64,000 bases of DNA from Cohnella fermenti (GTDB taxonomy: Bacteria > Bacillota > Bacilli > Paenibacillales > Paenibacillaceae), in contig NZ_SSOB01000007.1 of NCBI RefSeq assembly GCF_004801405.1, forward strand, positions 124,001 through 188,000, given 5' to 3'. A program made the position numbers and the translations under genes. Every line of letters starts with the position of its first letter. Position 1 is the stretch's first letter. Below the pieces are notes generated by a model. The model was not told where the DNA came from and searched no databases. It saw only the letters and a list, made by a program, of their open reading frames with translations. Shown piece after piece: positions 24,084 through 33,356 of this stretch.

Positions 24084-27000
24084 ATGTCTCGACAAGGAAG
24101 GATTACTCTGCGTTCCAAGATCATGGCGGGATACATCGTTATTCTCCTCTGCCTCGGTTCGTCCCTGTTCCTGCTGAGCAACCGAATCACCTCGATGGAG
24201 CAGGCGATCGACTTCGTCACCGATCACGATATGACGGTTCACGATCTGGCCGGAGGGCTGGAGAAGCACCTGCTGGACATGGAGACGGGAATGCGGGGGT
24301 TCGTCATCACGGGGGAAGAGAGATATCTCGAGCCCTATGACGCGGCCATGTCGAATTGGGTCTCGGACTACGATCAGCTTCATCGGCTCGTCGGAGACAA
24401 TTCCGGCCAGCGGCAGAAGCTTGAAGCGATCAAGGCGAACATCGAGCGATGGATCGAGACGGCGGGCGAACCCGCTCTAGCGAACAAGCGGAACGGCCGT
24501 CAGGCGGAGCTGGATACATTCTTCCAAGCGGACACGGGGAAAAAAATCACCGACGAGCTAAGAAGCCAGTTGGAGGACTTCCGGGACACCGAGAAGGAGC
24601 TGACCGCAGCGCGCGTGGACAGTCTGGACCGGCAGAATTCGGACCTGCGGTTGGCGCTTGCGATTATTTTCCTGCTGCTTGTCGCGCTGTCCGTCGCGGC
24701 GTCGCTGACCATCTCCGGGGCGATCGTGCGTACGGTTAAGGCGGTTATCGGCGCCATCTCCGACATTGCCGATACGGAAGGCGGCACGAAGGGCAGGCGG
24801 GTCGAGGTCCAATCCCGGGACGAGCTGCGCGACCTGGGCGACGCGACGAACCGCCTGCTCGAGAAGCAGGAGGGAGATGCCTGGCTGCAGAGCGGGATCG
24901 CGGAGATCGCCGTCTCGTACCAGGGGCAGCCGCTCGTCTCCCAACTCGCCGAGGCGTTCATCGCCAAGCTGGCCGGGCTTATGGGCGCCTCCTACGGCGT
25001 CTTCTATCTGCGGTCCGGCGACCGTCTGGCGAGGAGCGCTTCTTATGCGGCCGGCTCCGGAGAGGTCGGGGCGGCCGGCTTCCGCTTGGGCGAAGGGCTG
25101 ATCGGGCAATGCGCCGTCGAGAGAAGAGTTTACGAGGTCGACCGGGTGCCGGACGACCATATCAAGATCGCGACCGGTCTCGGACAATCGTCCCCCCGCA
25201 GCATTTTGATTTTCCCCATTGAGCATGAAGGTCGGGTCGAAGGCGTCATCGAGCTCGCTTCCCTGGACGCCTTCACTTCCTTACACCGGAAGCTGGTCGA
25301 TCAAACCCGGTCGACGCTCGGGATGGCGATCAACAACGTGCTGTCCCAGATGGAAGTGAAGCGTCTGCTCGAGGAGTCCCAGACGATGTCGGAGGAATTG
25401 CAAGCGCAGACCGAGGAGCTTCAGCAGCAAGCGGAAGAGCTGAAGGCGCAGTCGGAGGAGCTTACCGCCCAGCAGGACGAGTTGAGGGCGGCCAACGACG
25501 CGCTGAAGAGGTCGGAGGACGACTTGAAGCGGCAGCAAGAGGAGCTTGAGGACAGCAATCTGGAGCTGACCAAGCGCTCCGAACTGATCGCCGAGCACGC
25601 CCGGCGGGTGGAGGAGATCAACGAGCGCATCGAGATGCAGAACAGCTTGCTCGAGCGGCAAGCCGTCGACCTGAAGACGGCCTCCCGGTACAAGTCGGAA
25701 TTCCTCGCCAACATGTCGCACGAGCTCCGGACGCCGCTGAACAGCCTGCTCATCTTGTCGCAGCTCCTCGCGGAGAACAAGGAGGGCAATCTGTTCGCCA
25801 AGCAGATCGAGTTCGCCCAGACGATTCACTCGTCCGGAAGCGATCTGCTCCGCCTGATCGACGAGATTCTGGATCTGTCCAAGGTGGAAGCCGGCCAGAT
25901 GACGATCGAGCTGCAGCCGCTTGTCTGGGAGGAGCTGGCGGACGGGCTGGAGCGGGGCTTCCGGCCGCTGGCGGAGCGGAAGGGAATCGAGCTGTCGCTG
26001 AAGCTGGAGGAGACGGCCTTGAAGGAGCCGGTCGTGACGGATGCGCACCGGCTGCAGCAGATTCTGAAGAACCTGCTCTCGAACGCGTTCAAGTTCACGA
26101 GCAAGGGCAAGGTCGAGCTGAGTATGCTCCGAACGGTCCATCCGGAGCTCGGGTGTGTCGTCGCCTTCAAGGTAGCGGACACCGGAGTCGGCATTCCGGC
26201 GGACAAGAAAGCGATCATCTTCGAGGCGTTCCAGCAGGCGGACGGCTCGACAAGCCGCAAGTACGGCGGCACCGGGCTGGGACTGACGATCAGCCGGGAG
26301 CTGGCCGCTCTGCTCGGCGGCCGAATCGAGGTGGAGAGCGCGGAGGGGGTCGGCAGCGTCTTCACGCTGCTGATTCCGGGCACGGCGCCGGAAGCGGAAG
26401 CGACGGCGAGGGAGGAGATCGCCTCGGCGGGAGGAACGGGAGGCGCAGGCACGGGGCGGACGGCGCTCGGGGCCGAATCCGATTCGACTTCGGGTTCAGG
26501 CCCGGGCTCGCCGCTTAAGCCGGACCTGCCGCTTGCGGAGCCGAGTCCGTTCGGGCGTCCGGCCGCGCGAGCCGGCTTCGCCCCCGCTCCGGCGGCGGAC
26601 GTTCTGGCTCCGGCCATCGAGTGGACAAGTCCGGAGCTGCTGGAGCATTCCGAGGTGCCGGACGACCGTCACCGCATTCAGCCGGGAGACAAGGTGCTGC
26701 TCATCATCGAGGATGATATCCACTTCGCGAAGATCATGCTCGATCTGGCCCGTTCCCGCAGCTTCAAGGCGATTGTCGCCCTTCAAGGCGACACGGGGCT
26801 GGCCCTGGCGAGCGCCTATAAGCCGGATGCCGTCATTCTCGATATTCAGTTGCCGGTTCTCGACGGCTGGTCCATCCTGGACCGGATGAAGCAGAATCCG
26901 GAGCTGCGCCATATTCCCGTCCACGTTATCTCGGTCGTGGACGAGCCGCAGCAGGGATTGACGAAGGGAGCGATGGCGTACCTCCGCAAGCCGGCCGACA

Positions 27001-27860
27001 AGGCGAGCATGGAGAGCGCCATGTCGCGGATCGAATCGTTCCTCGACCGCGGCCTGAAGCGCCTGCTGATCGTGGAGGACGATGTCATCCTCCGGAGCAG
27101 CATGGTGGAGCTGATCGGCCATGACGACGTGGCCATCACGGCCGTATCGACCGGGGAGGAGGCGCTGAAGGAGCTGGACGGAGAGCCCTTCGACTGCATG
27201 GTCATGGATCTCGGGCTGGCGGACATGACCGGCTTCGAGCTGCTTGATCGGATTCGGAAGAACGAGCGGCTCCGGCAGCTCCCGATCATCATCTACACGG
27301 GCAAGGACCTGGATATGAAGGAAGAGATCGAGCTCAAGAAGTACGCGGAGAGCATCATCATCAAGAACGTGAAGTCGCAGGAACGGCTGTTCGACGAGAC
27401 CGCGCTGTTCCTGCACCGCGTGGAGGCCAACCTGCCGGAAGACCGCCGCAACATTCTGAAGAAGCTGTACAACAACGAGACGGCGTTCGAAGGGAAGCGG
27501 GTCCTGCTTGTGGAGGACGATATCCGGAATATTTTCGCCTTGACGAATGTGCTGAAGTCGCACCACTTGAACGTCTCGTTCGCCGAGAACGGAAGAGAAG
27601 CGCTTGAACTGCTGGAGCAGGACCCGAGCTTCGATCTGGTGCTGATGGACATCATGATGCCGGAGATGGACGGCTACGAGACGATGCGGGCGATCCGGCG
27701 GATGCCGCCGCTCGAGAAGCTGCCGATCATCGCGCTGACGGCCAAGGCGATGAAGGAAGACCGCATGCGCTGCATCGAGGCAGGGGCATCCGACTACATC
27801 AGCAAGCCGATCGACATCGACAAGCTGCTGTCCCTGCTTAAGGTGTGGCTGTACGCATAG
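24084..27860 (+). CDS. Hybrid sensor histidine kinase: CHASE3-HAMP-GAF-HisKA-HATPase-REC-REC-REC
   Basis: 1258 aa membrane sensor. A TM helix (~12-32), an extracytoplasmic CHASE3 domain (~35-185), a second TM (~190-212), HAMP (~213-265) and GAF (~280-430) precede a long coiled coil full of EEL repeats (~440-540). Then HisKA with phospho-His in SHELRTPLNS, and HATPase with NLLSNAFKFT, DTGVGIP and GTGLGL motifs. A flexible Gly/Ser/Pro linker leads to three receiver domains with phospho-Asp in VILDIQLP, VMDLGLAD and LMDIMMPEMD. ATG 24084 is 8 nt from AAGGA; GTG 24078 overlaps it. First gene of an operon with cheR and a second hybrid kinase, suggesting one multistep phosphorelay. The stimulus is unknown. 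Confidence 0.9.
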   Translation: MSRQGRITLRSKIMAGYIVILLCLGSSLFLLSNRITSMEQAIDFVTDHDMTVHDLAGGLEKHLLDMETGMRGFVITGEERYLEPYDAAMSNWVSDYDQLHRLVGDNSGQRQKLEAIKANIERWIETAGEPALANKRNGRQAELDTFFQADTGKKITDELRSQLEDFRDTEKELTAARVDSLDRQNSDLRLALAIIFLLLVALSVAASLTISGAIVRTVKAVIGAISDIADTEGGTKGRRVEVQSRDELRDLGDATNRLLEKQEGDAWLQSGIAEIAVSYQGQPLVSQLAEAFIAKLAGLMGASYGVFYLRSGDRLARSASYAAGSGEVGAAGFRLGEGLIGQCAVERRVYEVDRVPDDHIKIATGLGQSSPRSILIFPIEHEGRVEGVIELASLDAFTSLHRKLVDQTRSTLGMAINNVLSQMEVKRLLEESQTMSEELQAQTEELQQQAEELKAQSEELTAQQDELRAANDALKRSEDDLKRQQEELEDSNLELTKRSELIAEHARRVEEINERIEMQNSLLERQAVDLKTASRYKSEFLANMSHELRTPLNSLLILSQLLAENKEGNLFAKQIEFAQTIHSSGSDLLRLIDEILDLSKVEAGQMTIELQPLVWEELADGLERGFRPLAERKGIELSLKLEETALKEPVVTDAHRLQQILKNLLSNAFKFTSKGKVELSMLRTVHPELGCVVAFKVADTGVGIPADKKAIIFEAFQQADGSTSRKYGGTGLGLTISRELAALLGGRIEVESAEGVGSVFTLLIPGTAPEAEATAREEIASAGGTGGAGTGRTALGAESDSTSGSGPGSPLKPDLPLAEPSPFGRPAARAGFAPAPAADVLAPAIEWTSPELLEHSEVPDDRHRIQPGDKVLLIIEDDIHFAKIMLDLARSRSFKAIVALQGDTGLALASAYKPDAVILDIQLPVLDGWSILDRMKQNPELRHIPVHVISVVDEPQQGLTKGAMAYLRKPADKASMESAMSRIESFLDRGLKRLLIVEDDVILRSSMVELIGHDDVAITAVSTGEEALKELDGEPFDCMVMDLGLADMTGFELLDRIRKNERLRQLPIIIYTGKDLDMKEEIELKKYAESIIIKNVKSQERLFDETALFLHRVEANLPEDRRNILKKLYNNETAFEGKRVLLVEDDIRNIFALTNVLKSHHLNVSFAENGREALELLEQDPSFDLVLMDIMMPEMDGYETMRAIRRMPPLEKLPIIALTAKAMKEDRMRCIEAGASDYISKPIDIDKLLSLLKVWLYA

Positions 27861-27878
27861 AAGGAGGAGGGGAGTTCC

Positions 27879-28727
27879 ATTCCATTCAGCCACGACGGCG
27901 AGGGGGCCGCGGCCGCCCGGGAGAAGCTGGAGATCGAGCTGCTGCTTGAGGCGATCTACCGGGCGTACGGCTACGACTTCCGCAATTACGCCTACGACTC
28001 GATCCGGAGAAGAATCCGCCACGGCATGCAAGCGCTCGGGGAGAACGAGATCTCCGCGCTCATTCCGCTGATTCTGCACGATCGGGAGCGGATGAAGCGC
28101 CTGCTCCAATCGCTCCTGATCAATGTCACCGAGATGTACCGAGATCCCTCGATGTTCCGGGCTTTCCGCGAACGAGTCGTTCCTTTTCTGCATACGTATC
28201 CGCACATTCGCATCTGGCACGCGGGCTGCTCGACGGGCGAAGAAGTGCTCTCGATGGCGATTCTGCTGGAGGAGGAGGGCCTGTACGACAAGGCCCGCAT
28301 CTACGCGACGGACATCGACGAAGGGGCGCTGGAGAAGGCCAAGGAGGCCATCTACCCGCTGCGGAACATGAAGCTGTACACGCACAATTACATCCGGGCC
28401 GGCGGAACCCGGGAGTTCTCGGATTACTACACGGCCGACCGCGATGCGGCCAAGTTCCACTCGTCCCTTCAGCGGAACATCGTCTATGCTCGCCATAACC
28501 TGGCCACCGACCAGTCCTTCAACGAGTTCAACGTCATCCTGTGCCGCAACGTGCTGATCTACTTCGATCGGCAGTTGCAGAACCGGGCGCGCCGATTGTT
28601 CCACGAGAGCCTCGCGATGTTCGGCGTGCTGGCGCTGGGCAGCCGGGAGACGATTCACCATAACGACTATTCGGAATGCTATGAAGCGATCGACGACGGG
28701 GAGAAGCTGTACCGGAGAATGAGATAG
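27879..28727 (+). CDS. CheR-family protein-glutamate methyltransferase, apparently with an ATT start
   Basis: S-adenosylmethionine-dependent methyltransferase, about 282 aa. The N-terminal CheR helical domain (YRAYGYDFRNYAYDSIRRRI) lies upstream of the first ATG (28026), so that ATG cannot be the true start. The frame is open back to a strong site (AGGAGG and GGGGAG, 27862-27874), after which the only plausible initiator is ATT at 27879; a CTG further in is another option. The catalytic domain has the SAM motif WHAGCSTGEEV and the NVILCRNVLIYF motif of CheR. Sandwiched between two hybrid kinases, with no CheB, it probably modifies a sensor of this operon and not classical chemoreceptors. Confidence 0.8.
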   Translation: MPFSHDGEGAAAAREKLEIELLLEAIYRAYGYDFRNYAYDSIRRRIRHGMQALGENEISALIPLILHDRERMKRLLQSLLINVTEMYRDPSMFRAFRERVVPFLHTYPHIRIWHAGCSTGEEVLSMAILLEEEGLYDKARIYATDIDEGALEKAKEAIYPLRNMKLYTHNYIRAGGTREFSDYYTADRDAAKFHSSLQRNIVYARHNLATDQSFNEFNVILCRNVLIYFDRQLQNRARRLFHESLAMFGVLALGSRETIHHNDYSECYEAIDDGEKLYRRMR

Positions 28728-28765
28728 GCAGGCAGACACCAGTGGGAAAAGAGGGCGGAGGATCA

Positions 28766-30901
28766 TTGGAGCGAGATTATTCGGTTAATATTCTTGTCGT
28801 GGACGATCGTCCGGAGAACCTGCTCGCCATCGAGGCGGTTCTGGAAGGGGAGCCGTACCGCCTCGTGAAGGCCCATTCAGGGCCCGAGGCGCTCCGATGC
28901 TTGCTGAGAGAGGAGATCGCGGTTATCCTGCTGGACGTGCAGATGCCCGGCATGGACGGCTTCGAGACAGCCGGCCACATTCAGGCGTACGAGGGATCGA
29001 AGCACATCCCCATCATCTTCATCACCGCGACGAGCAAGGAGGCGCAGCACTTCTCGGCCGGCTATTCGGCGGGCGCCATCGACTATATGGTCAAGCCGTT
29101 CGTTCCCCATATCCTGAAGGCGAAGATCAAGGCGTTCGTCCGCTTGTACGACATGCAGAAAAAGCTGCAGCAGCAGGCGGAGCAGCTCGAGAAGGCCAAC
29201 GCGCATCTGGTGCGCGCCACGAGCGAGCTCACCAAGGCGGAGGCCCAGGCGCGGGCGGTTATGGAGACGTCGCTGGATGCCGTGCTCGTGTTCAACCCGC
29301 AGGGGCGGATTCTGAAGGCGAACCCGGCGACCGAGAGCATGTTCGGCTACGCGCCGGACGAATTGCCGGGCCGCTCGCTGCGCCTGCTCGTGCCCGGCCT
29401 TCCGGCCGGGGAGCTGCGGGAGCTGGAGGGCAAGGTATGGGAGGTCGAGCCGCGGCGGAGAGACGGCGGGACGTTCCCGGCGGAGATTCAGCTTGGGCAA
29501 TCCCCGCATGACGACTCGCTGCTCGCTTGCTCGATCCGCGACATTACGGAGCGGAAGCAGGCGGAGAAGGAGCTGCTCGAGGCGAAGGAGCTGGCCGAGC
29601 GCGCGTCGACGGCGAAGTCGGAGTTCCTCTCCTTCCTGAGCCACGAGATTCGCAACCCCTTGAACGGCGTCATCGGCATGATGGACCTGCTGCTCGATAC
29701 CGGGCTGAAGCCGGAGCAGCGGGAGCTGGCCGAGATGGTCATGCAGAGCGGCAACGCGATGGTGTCGATCATGAACGACGTGCTCGACTACTCGAAGCTG
29801 GAAGCCGGGCGCATGGAGATGGAGGACGAGCCGTTTCTGCTCAAGGGTTGCTTGGAGCAGGTCAGGGATATTTTTACCGCGCAGTTGTGGGTCAAGAAGC
29901 TGGAGTTCGTCGTTGTCGTCGACCCCGAGCTGCCCGGCATTGTTCGCGGCGACGTCTCCCGGCTGCAGCAGGTTCTGTTGAACCTGGTCGGCAATTCGGT
30001 CAAGTTCACGAACGAGGGCGGCATCTATGTGTTCGTCAACCTGCTCGGGACGTGCGGAGATTCGCTTCGCGTGGAGTTCACGGTGAAGGATACCGGCATC
30101 GGCATTCCCGCCGACAAGGTCGACCGGCTGTTCCGGCCGTTCTCCCAGGCGGCGGGAGCGTCGACGAACCGGAAGTACGGCGGCTCCGGGCTGGGGCTCG
30201 CCATCTCCAAGACGCTGGTGGAGCTGATGGGCGGCTCGATTCGGATCGAGGCTCCGGAGGAGCCGGGGGCGACGTTTGTGTTCTCGACGGTGCTCAGGCG
30301 ATGCCACGAGCCGCCCGAGGAGCTGCTGCGGATGGAGCGGGCGCTCGACTGGGCGGAGAGCGGCGCGGAAGCCGCAGCGGCGACGGCCGGCGTTGCCGGC
30401 GTTGCTGGAGCCGCCGGGGCTGCCGGAGTCGCTGGGGGAGCTGGAGTTGCTGAGGGAGCTGAAGTCGCCGGGGCTGCCGGAGTTGCCGATTCCGGCGGTT
30501 CGGGGCAGGCGCGGCGAATTCTGATGGTGGAGGACCAGAGGGTCAACCAGAAGCTGCTCCTGCACATGCTGAATCGGCTCGGGCACACCGTAGAGGTCGC
30601 GGAGAACGGTGCGGAGGCGCTGCGGGCGCTCGGTGCCGGGGACCGCTTCGACATGGTGCTCGCGGACATCCACATGCCGGTGCTCGGCGGGCTGGAGATG
30701 GGTCATCGCTGGCAGGCGCTGCGCGGGTCGCGGGAAGCCGGGGCCGGGCAGAGCCCGACCCTGATCGCGCTCACCGCCGATCAGCGGGAGGACCTGGAGC
30801 AGGTATGCCGGGAAGCCGGCTTCGCCGAGGTGCTGCGCAAGCCGATCCGGATGGAGAGCCTGAGGCAGCTCATCTCGCGCTACTCGCTGGCGGAGGGATA
30901 G
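28766..30901 (+). CDS. Cytosolic hybrid kinase: REC-PAS-HisKA-HATPase-REC
   Basis: 711 aa, no membrane segment. Receiver 1 (~5-125; Asp in VILLDVQMPGMDG), coiled coil, PAS (~165-275), HisKA with SHEIRNPLNGVIGMMD, HATPase (NLVGNSVKFT, DTGIGIP, GSGLGLAIS) and a C-terminal receiver (Asp in MVLADIHMP). The stretch ~530-575 is almost pure Ala, Gly and Val with AGVAGAAG-type repeats, a likely slippage-prone linker. I prefer TTG 28766 (MERDYSVNILVVDD) next to GGAGG; the upstream GTG 28742 lacks a good site. The N-terminal receiver may take phosphate from the preceding membrane kinase. Confidence 0.88.
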   Translation: MERDYSVNILVVDDRPENLLAIEAVLEGEPYRLVKAHSGPEALRCLLREEIAVILLDVQMPGMDGFETAGHIQAYEGSKHIPIIFITATSKEAQHFSAGYSAGAIDYMVKPFVPHILKAKIKAFVRLYDMQKKLQQQAEQLEKANAHLVRATSELTKAEAQARAVMETSLDAVLVFNPQGRILKANPATESMFGYAPDELPGRSLRLLVPGLPAGELRELEGKVWEVEPRRRDGGTFPAEIQLGQSPHDDSLLACSIRDITERKQAEKELLEAKELAERASTAKSEFLSFLSHEIRNPLNGVIGMMDLLLDTGLKPEQRELAEMVMQSGNAMVSIMNDVLDYSKLEAGRMEMEDEPFLLKGCLEQVRDIFTAQLWVKKLEFVVVVDPELPGIVRGDVSRLQQVLLNLVGNSVKFTNEGGIYVFVNLLGTCGDSLRVEFTVKDTGIGIPADKVDRLFRPFSQAAGASTNRKYGGSGLGLAISKTLVELMGGSIRIEAPEEPGATFVFSTVLRRCHEPPEELLRMERALDWAESGAEAAAATAGVAGVAGAAGAAGVAGGAGVAEGAEVAGAAGVADSGGSGQARRILMVEDQRVNQKLLLHMLNRLGHTVEVAENGAEALRALGAGDRFDMVLADIHMPVLGGLEMGHRWQALRGSREAGAGQSPTLIALTADQREDLEQVCREAGFAEVLRKPIRMESLRQLISRYSLAEG

Positions 30902-30916
30902 GAGGCGGAAGCTGCC

Positions 30917-31783
30917 GTGCTGATATCCCGCCATCTGCGGAGCTACGCTGAGGCGATACGCGAGCTCCCCGAGGGAATCGAATGGACAAGGGAGTCGCTG
31001 CTGACCGATTCGTTCCTGATGGAGCGGCACGGCGAGCTGGCGATGTATTACGCGCCGCATAACGAATATGCGAACCCGTCCGCCCGCATCGTCCTGGTCG
31101 GCCTCACCCCCGGCTGGACGCAGATGCGCATCGCCATTCGCGAAGCCAGGGGAGCCTTGGCAGAGGGCCTGGGCGACGAAGCCGTCTGCCGGAGGGCCAA
31201 GGAAGCGGCGCGCTTCGCGGGCACGATGCGAGCCCATCTGATCGCCATGCTGGATGAGCTGGGCCTTCACCGGCATCTGGGCTTGCGCTCGAGCGGGGCG
31301 TTGTTCCGGGAGCGGGACGGCTTGCCTTTTCTTCGCGGTGTCTCGGAGGCGGGGCTGGCGGCTATTCCCGTGGAACGCTCAAGCGACGGTTTGGGGGAGG
31401 GTTCGGCAGAAGGCATGATGGTCGGTTCAGCAGACGGCCCACACCTCATGCACAGCACCTCGGCGCTTCGATTCCCGGTCTTCGCGCGCGGGAGGAATTA
31501 CGGGGGCTCCCGGCCGGGCCTGCTGGCGTCCCCCTTCCTGCGGGAAGCGGCGCTGGGCTCGCTCCGGGACGAGCTCGGAATGCTGGAGGCGGCGCTTGTG
31601 ATCCCGTTGGGCCGAACCGTCGAACAAGCGCTGCGGATTCTGGCGGAGGAAGGAAGCGTGGATGACGCTCGCTGTCTCTGGGGCTTCCCCCATCCTTCCG
31701 GCGCCAACGGACATCGGCGGAAGCAGTTCGATGCCCAGCGAGACCGGATGGAGCGCAAGCTCGCATCGATCCGCTGGGGGTGA
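30917..31783 (+). CDS. UDG-superfamily-like protein of unknown activity
   Basis: 288 aa, soluble. Two motifs recall the uracil-DNA glycosylase fold: VLVGLTPGW (~58-66), in the place of the G-x-N/D-P-G water-activating loop, and WGFPHPSGANGHR (~262-274), the HPS DNA-reading loop. The usual catalytic Asn/Asp or Glu of the first loop is Thr here, so classical uracil removal is doubtful. An Arg/Gly/Ser-rich insert at ~150-185 looks unstructured. GTG 30917 follows GGAGGCGGAAG, 16 nt after the kinase gene, so it rides on the signalling operon. A nucleobase- or nucleotide-binding role is the most I would infer. Confidence 0.5.
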   Translation: MLISRHLRSYAEAIRELPEGIEWTRESLLTDSFLMERHGELAMYYAPHNEYANPSARIVLVGLTPGWTQMRIAIREARGALAEGLGDEAVCRRAKEAARFAGTMRAHLIAMLDELGLHRHLGLRSSGALFRERDGLPFLRGVSEAGLAAIPVERSSDGLGEGSAEGMMVGSADGPHLMHSTSALRFPVFARGRNYGGSRPGLLASPFLREAALGSLRDELGMLEAALVIPLGRTVEQALRILAEEGSVDDARCLWGFPHPSGANGHRRKQFDAQRDRMERKLASIRWG

Positions 31784-31842
31784 CCCGAGCTTGATTCGGA
31801 AGCGGAGGCGGCTTGAGCGCAGCCGCAGCAGCGTGTCCCGCC

Positions 31843-32125
31843 GAATGCCGAAAAAACCAGCATTCAGAGTCAAAGTGTCGCCCCTGCGCAAGCTGAATGC
31901 CGAAAAAACCAGCATTCAGAGTCAAAGCATCGGTCCATCGCAAGCTGAATGCCGAAAAAACCAGCATTCAGAGTCAAAGCATCGGTCCATCGCAAGCTGA
32001 ATGCTGAAAAAACCAGCATTCAGAGTCAAAGTGTCGCCCCTGCGCAAGCTGAATGCCGAAAAAACCAGCATTCAGAGCCGAAGCATCGATCCATCGCGAG
32101 CTGAATGTCGGAAAAACCGACATTT
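31843..32125 (+). repeat. Dyad array C: six hairpins in an exact 52-bp tandem array
   Basis: Hairpins of 23 bp start at 31843, 31895, 31947, 31999, 32051 and 32103. Type copy: GAATGC / loop with A6 / GCATTC. The copy at 31999 has GAATGCTG against CAGCATTC, an 8-bp perfect stem. The last has AATGTCGG-AAAAA-CCGACATT, again 8 bp with different bases: compensating change. The 29-nt spacers are of two kinds in the order A, B, B, A, B-variant. 52 is not a multiple of three, so the array is not coding. It fills the middle of the 599-bp gap before the MoxR gene. Confidence 0.9.
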
Positions 32126-32316
32126 GCATGTCGCGGCCTCCGGCTGGAATAGCGAGTAAGCCCGGAATTTTGACTGCAATTCGTGTCCCGCGTCCATATC
32201 GCCTATCTTCATCGTAATAGTAATATTTTCCCCCAAAAATGGTGTGGCATCGCAACGAGGGAGCTCGAATCGGGCTCATTGTCTCCCCTTGGCCGGAGCG
32301 CCGGGGCAACGTTCGT

Positions 32317-32345
32317 TTGTCAGACCTGCCGCCTCCCTGTAAAAT
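32317..32345 (+). promoter_or_regulatory. Sigma-A promoter of the MoxR operon
   Basis: TTGTCA (32317-32322), a 17-nt spacer and TAAAAT (32340-32345). Transcription from about 32352 gives a leader of ~30 nt to the TTG start at 32383. This placement excludes the open frame extending upstream to 32239. Confidence 0.75.
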
Positions 32346-32382
32346 GAAGGTATCTCTGCACACATGGAACAGGAGGCCGATC

Positions 32383-33351
32383 TTGTTGAATCCGATATTC
32401 GATATTCGGGAGTCCGTTGACTCCATAACCGGTCAGATCGCCAAGGCGGTCGTCGGGAAGTCTGAGGTCGTCGAGCTGCTCCTGATCGCGCTGCTGGCGA
32501 ACGGGCATATCATCCTGGAGGACGTCCCGGGCACAGGCAAGACGCTGCTCGCCAAGTCGCTCTCGCGGACGCTCCGCTGCGACTTCAAGCGGGTGCAATT
32601 CACCGCCGATCTGCTGCCGTCGGACATTACCGGCATTCACTTCTATAACCAGCAAGAGGGCAAGTTCGAGCTGAGGCAAGGTCCGGTGTTCACGAATATT
32701 CTGCTCGCCGACGAGCTGAACCGGGCGACGCCCCGCACCCAATCCAGCCTGCTGGAATGTATGGAGGAGCGGCAGGTGACGATCGACGGCGATACGTACA
32801 CGCTGGATTCTCCCTTCCTCGTTATCGCCACGCAGAACCCGATCGAGAACCATGGCACGTTCCCTCTGCCGGAGGCGCAGCTCGACCGCTTCATGATGAA
32901 GGTGTCGATGGGGTACCCGTCGGCCGAGGAGGAGCTTGAGGTGCTTCGCCGCTTCTCCGCGCGCGATCCGCTTCCCGGCCTGACGCCGGTGCTCGACCGC
33001 GATGGGCTGGCACGGTTGAGAAGCCGCGTTCCGGAAGTGAAGCTTGGAGACGACGTCCTGCGCTACTTGCTCGCGATCGTCACGGCGACCCGCCAGCATT
33101 CTGATATTGGAAGCGGTGTCAGTCCGCGCGGCAGCCTCCAACTGACGAAGGCGGCTCAAGCCCGCGCCTTGCTGAAGGGAAGGGATTACGTGCTGCCGGA
33201 CGACGTCAAGGCGCTGGCGGTGCCGGTATTCGCCCACCGCATTCAACTGAAGGACATGTTCTCGGGCGAACGGGGGCGGTCGGAAGCGCTTGTGCGCAGC
33301 CTCGTCGAGGCGGTGCCCGTTCCGACCGAGCCAGCCTTGGAACGGGGCTGA
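32383..33351 (+). CDS. MoxR-family AAA+ ATPase
   Basis: 322 aa chaperone-like ATPase. Walker A LEDVPGTGKTLLAKS, Walker B ILLADELNRATPRTQ, sensor-1 VIATQNPIEN and the MoxR-specific FPLPEAQLDRFMMK are all intact. MoxR proteins next to DUF58 proteins are thought to remodel or load metal or cell-envelope complexes; the client is unknown. TTG 32383 (or the adjacent TTG 32386) has AGGAGG at 32371-32376; no other start lies between the promoter and this point. It leads a three-gene operon with a DUF58 protein and a DUF4129-type membrane protein. Confidence 0.92.
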   Translation: MLNPIFDIRESVDSITGQIAKAVVGKSEVVELLLIALLANGHIILEDVPGTGKTLLAKSLSRTLRCDFKRVQFTADLLPSDITGIHFYNQQEGKFELRQGPVFTNILLADELNRATPRTQSSLLECMEERQVTIDGDTYTLDSPFLVIATQNPIENHGTFPLPEAQLDRFMMKVSMGYPSAEEELEVLRRFSARDPLPGLTPVLDRDGLARLRSRVPEVKLGDDVLRYLLAIVTATRQHSDIGSGVSPRGSLQLTKAAQARALLKGRDYVLPDDVKALAVPVFAHRIQLKDMFSGERGRSEALVRSLVEAVPVPTEPALERG

Positions 33352-33356
33352 GCGAG

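Noticed and set aside
30360..30500. Transposon or repeat insertion in the second hybrid kinase
   Set aside because: The Ala/Gly/Val-rich stretch keeps frame and joins two intact domains; it is a low-complexity linker.
32239..32382. N-terminal extension of the MoxR ATPase
   Set aside because: A good promoter (32317-32345) lies inside it and a strong ribosome site precedes TTG 32383, so the upstream part is leader or intergenic DNA.
31427..32426. Cluster of overlapping small minus-strand proteins sharing a repeated peptide
   Set aside because: The similarity is the translated 52-bp repeat; since 52 is not a multiple of three, each copy is read in a different frame.
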